Positions 23,080-26,754 of a DNA stretch of 26,754 nucleotides are shown here, one piece after another. Origin of the DNA: CAYZXA01 sp964482335 (GTDB lineage Bacteria; Patescibacteriota; Minisyncoccia; Minisyncoccales; MHMH01); the NCBI GenBank assembly GCA_964482335.1, contig CAYZXA010000003.1, forward strand, positions 1-26,754, given 5' to 3'. The notes below the pieces were generated by a model. That model did no database searches. It was not told the DNA's origin and was given only the letters and a program-made list of their open reading frames with translations. The translations under genes were made by a program, and so were the position numbers. Position 1 is the stretch's first letter. Every line of letters starts with the position of its first letter.

Positions 23080-24303
23080 ATGGCAAAACCACAAATCATT
23101 ACTGGTTTAGATATTGGAACTTATTCTATTAAAGCTTTGGCCGTTGTGAAAAAACCTGACTCAGAAGAATTGGAAGTTTTAGGTAAAGCTGAACTTCCTT
23201 CTTTTGGTTTAAGAAGAGGAATAATTATCAAAGTTGACGAAGTAGCCAAGCGTGTCACAGACGTGCTCAGCCGTCTTCAAGAAGATATTGGCCGGAAAAT
23301 CGAAGATGTCTATATTAATATTGGTGGCAGCCACATCTTTTCTACGCCGTCACACGGTACAGTTATCGTTTCTCGCGCTGACCAGAAAATTTCTCAAGAA
23401 GATGTTAATAGAGTTATCCAGGCAGCTCAAGCTTTTTCTTTGCCTTCCAATAGAGAGATTTTAGATGTTTTTCCCAGAGAATTTATTGTTGATGGTCAAG
23501 GCCAAATTAGAGAACCTATAGACATGCAGGGTTTGAGACTGGAAGTTGATGTTTTGGCTCTTTGCACTTTTTCTCCATATTTAAAGAATTTAACAACAGC
23601 TGTTTTAAATGCTGGTTTTCAAATTTCTGATGTAGTACCTTCTGCTTTGGCAAGTTCCAGAGCAGTTTTAAGTCTTAGACAGAAAGAATTAGGAGTTTGT
23701 CTTTTGGACATTGGTGCTGGCACGACTGACATGGCTGTTTATGAAGAGGGAGATTTAGTTCATGTAGCTGTTTTTCCGATTGGTTCCGAAAGAATTACTC
23801 ATGATTTGGCAATTGGCTTGCAAACCGATGTTGAGATCGCTGAAAGAATCAAGCAGGAATTTGGTAGTTGTCTATTAAGGGGAGGGAATAAAAAAGAAAA
23901 GATTGAAGTGCCGCAAGAATCAGGCAATCCTGAATTTCTGATCTTTTCTCATAAAATGTTAGTTAAGATTATTGAAGCCAGAGTTTCAGAGATATTTAAT
24001 TTAGCTGACAAAGAGTTGAAAAAGATTTCTCTCAAAGGATTATTGCCAGCTGGTGTTGTTTTGACTGGTGGCGGAGCCAGGTTGCCAAAAATTGTTGAGC
24101 TTGCTAAAAAAGAATTGAAACTTCCTGCCAGGATCGGTCTGCCCCAGAGATTTGAAGGCTTAGACAAAGATCCCAGCTTCAGCACGGTTTGCGGCTTAGT
24201 TTCAACAGGTTTTGAGATTATTGAAGATCGCTGGGTGCCTCAGACCTTGGGCAAGAATGCCATGGCAAGATTTAAAAAAGTATTTAAAATTTTCATTCCA
24301 TGA
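23080..24303 (+). CDS. ftsA: Cell division protein FtsA
   Basis: Actin-like protein that anchors FtsZ filaments to the membrane. The 407 residues contain phosphate-1 motif GLDIGTYSIKAL (9-20), the FtsA-specific 1C domain (about 85-165), phosphate-2 LLDIGAGTTDMAVYEEG, and the adenosine motif VVLTGGGARLPKI. The C-terminus ARFKKVFKIFIP forms a short amphipathic helix with basic and hydrophobic faces, the membrane-targeting sequence. A small lysine-rich insertion follows EFGSCLL. It overlaps ftsZ by ATGA, with TGA as its stop. Confidence 0.95.
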   Translation: MAKPQIITGLDIGTYSIKALAVVKKPDSEELEVLGKAELPSFGLRRGIIIKVDEVAKRVTDVLSRLQEDIGRKIEDVYINIGGSHIFSTPSHGTVIVSRADQKISQEDVNRVIQAAQAFSLPSNREILDVFPREFIVDGQGQIREPIDMQGLRLEVDVLALCTFSPYLKNLTTAVLNAGFQISDVVPSALASSRAVLSLRQKELGVCLLDIGAGTTDMAVYEEGDLVHVAVFPIGSERITHDLAIGLQTDVEIAERIKQEFGSCLLRGGNKKEKIEVPQESGNPEFLIFSHKMLVKIIEARVSEIFNLADKELKKISLKGLLPAGVVLTGGGARLPKIVELAKKELKLPARIGLPQRFEGLDKDPSFSTVCGLVSTGFEIIEDRWVPQTLGKNAMARFKKVFKIFIP

Positions 24304-25238
24304 AACAAAATACCAAAATAAAAGTAGTAGGCGTGGGTGGTGCCGGCGGCAACGCCGTATCGCGTATGGCAGCTTGTAAAATTCAGGGCATTGAGCTAAT
24401 AGCCATTAATTGCGATGCTCAGGATTTGCAAAAAACTAGAGCTCACCAAAAGCTTCGTATTGGTAGAGTTTTGACCAAAGGATTAGGAGCAGGTATGAAC
24501 CCAGAGATTGGCTGGCTAGCGGCCGAAGAGAATAAAGAAGAGATCAGCCAGCTTTTACAAGGTTCTGACATGGTCTTTGTTACTTGCGGCTTGGGTGGTG
24601 GTACTGGCTCGGGCGCTTCTCCAATTGTGGCTGAAATTGCCAAAAATTCTGGAGCTTTAGTTATAGCTGTAGTTACCACACCTTTTTCTTTTGAAGGAGC
24701 TTATAGATCGCAAGTTGCTAAAAGAGCTTTGGAGGTTTTGAAAAATAAAGTAGATACTTTGCTTATTATCCCCAACGATAAAGTACTTTCGCAGGGAGAC
24801 AAAAATACTAGTTTGATTTCCGCTTTTTGGGCGTGTGATGAAGTTTTACGTCAGGCTGTTCAGGGGATAACTGATTTAATTTTATTTCCAGGCATAATTA
24901 ATGTTGATTTTGCCGACATTAAAACCATTATGAAAGATTCGGGTCCGGCCTTCTTTGGTCAAGGCCGTTCTCGAGGAGAAAGAAGAGTAGAAACAGCTGT
25001 TAATCTTGCAATTAATTCGCCTTTGCTTGATTTTTCCATTAGCGGTGCCAAGGGAATTCTGTTTAACATTTCAGGCGGAGACGATTTGAGCCTTGATGAA
25101 ATAAATGAAGCAGCCAAAATCATTACCAAGAGCGTTGATTCTCGGGCTAAAGTCATTTTTGGCGCAGTTCATAACAAGAATCTTCAAAAAGAAGAGATAA
25201 AATTGACAGTTATCGCCACTGGTTTTAATAAAAAGTGA
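24300..25238 (+). CDS. ftsZ: Cell division protein FtsZ without C-terminal linker and tail
   Basis: Tubulin-like GTPase that forms the division ring. The 312 residues hold the GTP-binding GVGGAGGNAV (11-20), the tubulin signature GGGTGSG (99-105) and the T7 loop NVDFADI (201-207), whose aspartates complete the GTPase of the next subunit. The protein stops at KLTVIATGFNKK, the last strand of the globular core. The disordered linker and conserved tail peptide that normally bind FtsA or ZipA are absent; there is no frameshift, since only a non-coding terminator follows. The start overlaps the ftsA stop in ATGA. Confidence 0.95.
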   Translation: MKQNTKIKVVGVGGAGGNAVSRMAACKIQGIELIAINCDAQDLQKTRAHQKLRIGRVLTKGLGAGMNPEIGWLAAEENKEEISQLLQGSDMVFVTCGLGGGTGSGASPIVAEIAKNSGALVIAVVTTPFSFEGAYRSQVAKRALEVLKNKVDTLLIIPNDKVLSQGDKNTSLISAFWACDEVLRQAVQGITDLILFPGIINVDFADIKTIMKDSGPAFFGQGRSRGERRVETAVNLAINSPLLDFSISGAKGILFNISGGDDLSLDEINEAAKIITKSVDSRAKVIFGAVHNKNLQKEEIKLTVIATGFNKK

Positions 25239-25240
25239 GG

Positions 25241-25249
25241 TGTGGATAA
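25241..25249 (-). promoter_or_regulatory. DnaA-box match after ftsZ
   Basis: The minus strand reads TTATCCACA, the strongest form of the 9-base DnaA box, 2 bases after the ftsZ stop and upstream of nrdD. It is single, with no cluster around it, so it is not an origin by itself; DnaA control of the nucleotide reductase gene is conceivable. Chance is possible. Confidence 0.35.
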
Positions 25250-25270
25250 GTTTAGTGTTTTAAGAGGCTT

Positions 25271-25295
25271 GACAGGGTTGACCCTGTCTTTTTTT
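25271..25295 (+). terminator. Intrinsic terminator after ftsZ
   Basis: GACAGGG pairs with CCCTGTC around a TTGA loop, followed by seven T. It should end the lepB-to-ftsZ operon. Confidence 0.9.
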
Positions 25296-25306
25296 GGGGG
25301 TAAGAT
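25278..25306 (+). promoter_or_regulatory. Possible nrdD promoter overlapping the terminator
   Basis: TTGACC (25278-25283) and TAAGAT (25301-25306) are 17 bases apart. The -35 lies in the terminator stem. A start near 25313 would give a 42-base leader, longer than for other promoters here. Confidence 0.4.
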
Positions 25307-25325
25307 AGAATAATCTTTTCATTCT

Positions 25326-25348
25326 TCTCTTCTCAAAGAGATTTTTTT
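25326..25348 (+). promoter_or_regulatory. Hairpin with T tract in the nrdD leader
   Basis: TCTCTT pairs with AAGAGA over a CTCA loop and is followed by seven T, ending 6 bases before the nrdD ATG. The 6-bp stem is weak. It looks like a small terminator or attenuator, or may hide the start region. Confidence 0.4.
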
Positions 25349-25354
25349 ATCAAA

Positions 25355-26754
25355 ATGGTTGCCAACAAAATTAACAAAATTAAAAAGAGGGACGGTCAGG
25401 TAGTTGATTTTGAACAGCAGAAGATTACTGACGCTATTTTTAAGGCTATTACTGCTGCTAAGCAGGGTGATGGAAAAAAATCAAAGAAAGTTTCAGATAA
25501 GGTTGTTGAACTACTCAACCGGAGGTTCAAGAAAGAGGAGATGCCTCATGTTGAACAGGTTCAGGACATTATTGAAGAAGTTTTGATTTTAGAGAATTTA
25601 GTTGAGACAGCCAAAGCCTACATTCTTTACCGTGAACAGAGAAGGAGAATCAGGGAAGCAGCCGGCGGCATCGATGAATCTATAGAAATGATTGATAAAT
25701 ACATTAAAGAGCTGGATTGGCAGGTTTATGAGAATGCTAATATGGCCTATTCTTTGCAGGGTCTTAATCATTACGGCGTTTCAGCTATTACTAAAAAATA
25801 CTGGTTGAACAAAATCTATCCACAAGAAATTAGAGAGTCTGTAGAATCAGGCGATTTCCATATCCATAACTTAGATACTCTGGGTCCTTACTGTGCTGGT
25901 TGGGACCTTTATGATTTATTATTAAAAGGATTCGGCGGGGTTCCTACCAAGATTGAAACAAAACCAGCCAAACACTTTAGAGCTGTTTTAGGCCAGGCAG
26001 TCAATTTTCTATATACTCTTCAGGGGGAAGTGGCTGGAGCCGTTGCTTTTTCAAATTTTGACACGCTTTTAGCTCCTTTTATCCGCTACGACAACTTAAA
26101 TTACAAACAGGTTAAACAAGCTCTGCAGGAGTTTTTATTTAATATGGCTGTGCCGACCAGGGTCGGTTTTCAAAGCCCTTTTTCAAATATTACCTTAGAC
26201 CTCAAGCCTTCTCCTGTTTTTGCTAAGCAGCCAATCATTATCGGTGGCAAGCCCCAGAAAGAAACCTACGGAGAATTTGCAGAAGAAATGAAAATGTTTG
26301 ATAAAGCCCTTTACGAAACAATGCTGGAAGGAGACAAGAGTGGCAGACCGTTTCACTTTCCCATTCCAACTATTAATATTACTAAAGACTTTCCCTGGGA
26401 CGATCCAGCTTTTAACCCGATTTTTGAAGCTTCTGGCAAATATGGCACTAACTACTTTGCTAATTACATTAACTCAGAAATGAAGCCAGAGGACGTAAGG
26501 TCAATGTGCTGCCGACTTCGTATCGAGTTGACCGATCTTCATAATCGAGGAGGCGGGGGATTATTTGGTTCTGGCTCTAAAACCGGCAGCATTGGCGTTG
26601 TCACGATTAACATGCCCCGCATCGGCTATTTATCTAAGACTAAAAAAGAATTTCTTGACCGTTTGGGCAAGATGATGGATTTAGCCAAAGAGTCTTTGGA
26701 AATTAAAAGAAAAGCACTTGAGAATTTCATTGAAAAAGGTTTATATCCTTATTC
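25355..26754 (+). CDS. nrdD: Anaerobic ribonucleoside-triphosphate reductase (class III), 5' part
   Basis: Oxygen-sensitive glycyl-radical enzyme that makes dNTPs from NTPs with formate. The window holds 466 codons and ends in frame, so the C-terminal glycyl-radical and zinc part lies beyond. An N-terminal ATP-cone domain (about 8-100, KRDGQVVDFEQQKITDAI) for allosteric control is followed by the catalytic barrel: DFHIHNLDTLGPYCAGWD with C180, and later VRSMCCRLR with C385-C386, which fit the family's active-site cysteines. Start ATG 25355 follows ATCAAA, with no Shine-Dalgarno site. It stands apart from the ftsZ operon, behind a terminator, a possible promoter and a leader hairpin. It implies dNTP synthesis without oxygen; the activase NrdG is not seen. 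Confidence 0.93.
   Translation, partial: MVANKINKIKKRDGQVVDFEQQKITDAIFKAITAAKQGDGKKSKKVSDKVVELLNRRFKKEEMPHVEQVQDIIEEVLILENLVETAKAYILYREQRRRIREAAGGIDESIEMIDKYIKELDWQVYENANMAYSLQGLNHYGVSAITKKYWLNKIYPQEIRESVESGDFHIHNLDTLGPYCAGWDLYDLLLKGFGGVPTKIETKPAKHFRAVLGQAVNFLYTLQGEVAGAVAFSNFDTLLAPFIRYDNLNYKQVKQALQEFLFNMAVPTRVGFQSPFSNITLDLKPSPVFAKQPIIIGGKPQKETYGEFAEEMKMFDKALYETMLEGDKSGRPFHFPIPTINITKDFPWDDPAFNPIFEASGKYGTNYFANYINSEMKPEDVRSMCCRLRIELTDLHNRGGGGLFGSGSKTGSIGVVTINMPRIGYLSKTKKEFLDRLGKMMDLAKESLEIKRKALENFIEKGLYPY

Noticed and set aside
1..26754. UGA recoded as glycine (code 25)
   Set aside because: parA, tsaC, ftsA and ftsZ end in TGA at normal positions and no conserved glycine is encoded by TGA.
1..26754. 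CRISPR array, transposase, toxin-antitoxin or phage genes
   Set aside because: No regularly spaced repeats, terminal inverted repeats or such proteins were seen; nearly all sequence is explained by housekeeping genes.

Overview
The window reads as a compact, AT-rich, reduced bacterial genome fragment, most likely a candidate-phyla-radiation (Patescibacteria, Parcubacteria-like) metagenome scaffold. The grounds are domain-stripped versions of Mfd, FtsZ, IorA, RelA/SpoT and Pth, very tight gene packing, no visible Shine-Dalgarno sites, and anaerobic enzymes (NrdD, IorAB) in an otherwise housekeeping gene set. TGA is used as a real stop (parA, tsaC, ftsA, ftsZ), so the genetic code is the standard bacterial one, not the UGA-glycine code of Gracilibacteria/Absconditabacteria. 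The placement is inference from gene style, not a phylogeny.

Layout. (1) 53-11595, plus strand: leuS, glmS, iorA, iorB, yvcK, a GlmU-like sugar nucleotidyltransferase, a PP-loop tRNA thiouridylase-like gene, tsaC, tsaD and a PAP2 phosphatase. From leuS to tsaD the genes abut or overlap and look like one transcription unit, behind an intrinsic terminator at 8-35. (2) 11599-11838: a minus-strand tRNA-Leu(CAA) interrupted by a 100-N gap whose two flanks carry the same 55 bases, so this is one tRNA at an unmerged contig overlap. (3) 11904-13543, plus: parA-parB, divergent from the tRNA. (4) 19734-13540, minus: pth, a minimal mfd, topA and a RelA/SpoT homologue, convergent with parB through a 4-base overlap. 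(5) 19798-25238, plus: lepB, hisS, a HIT protein, rpsU, yqeY, ybeY, ftsA, ftsZ, ended by an intrinsic terminator. (6) 25355 to the window end: the 5' two-thirds or so of nrdD.

How the genes fit together. GlmS and the GlmU-like protein serve UDP-GlcNAc and wall precursor supply, with YvcK and the PAP2 lipid phosphatase as plausible partners. LeuRS, HisRS, TsaC/TsaD, the thiouridylase-like protein, Pth, bS21, YqeY and YbeY serve tRNA and ribosome function. ParAB, FtsA/FtsZ, TopA and Mfd serve chromosome segregation, division and DNA upkeep. IorAB and NrdD point to anaerobic life.

The most notable signals are the promoter and start architecture (TGnTAAAAT boxes placed so that transcription should begin at or next to the start codon, and no Shine-Dalgarno sites at any of about 24 genes) and a set of clean domain losses. 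These are Mfd reduced to a UvrB-like D2, the polymerase-binding domain and the motor; FtsZ without linker or tail; IorA without its ferredoxin domain. No mobile element, CRISPR array or obvious defence system is visible.
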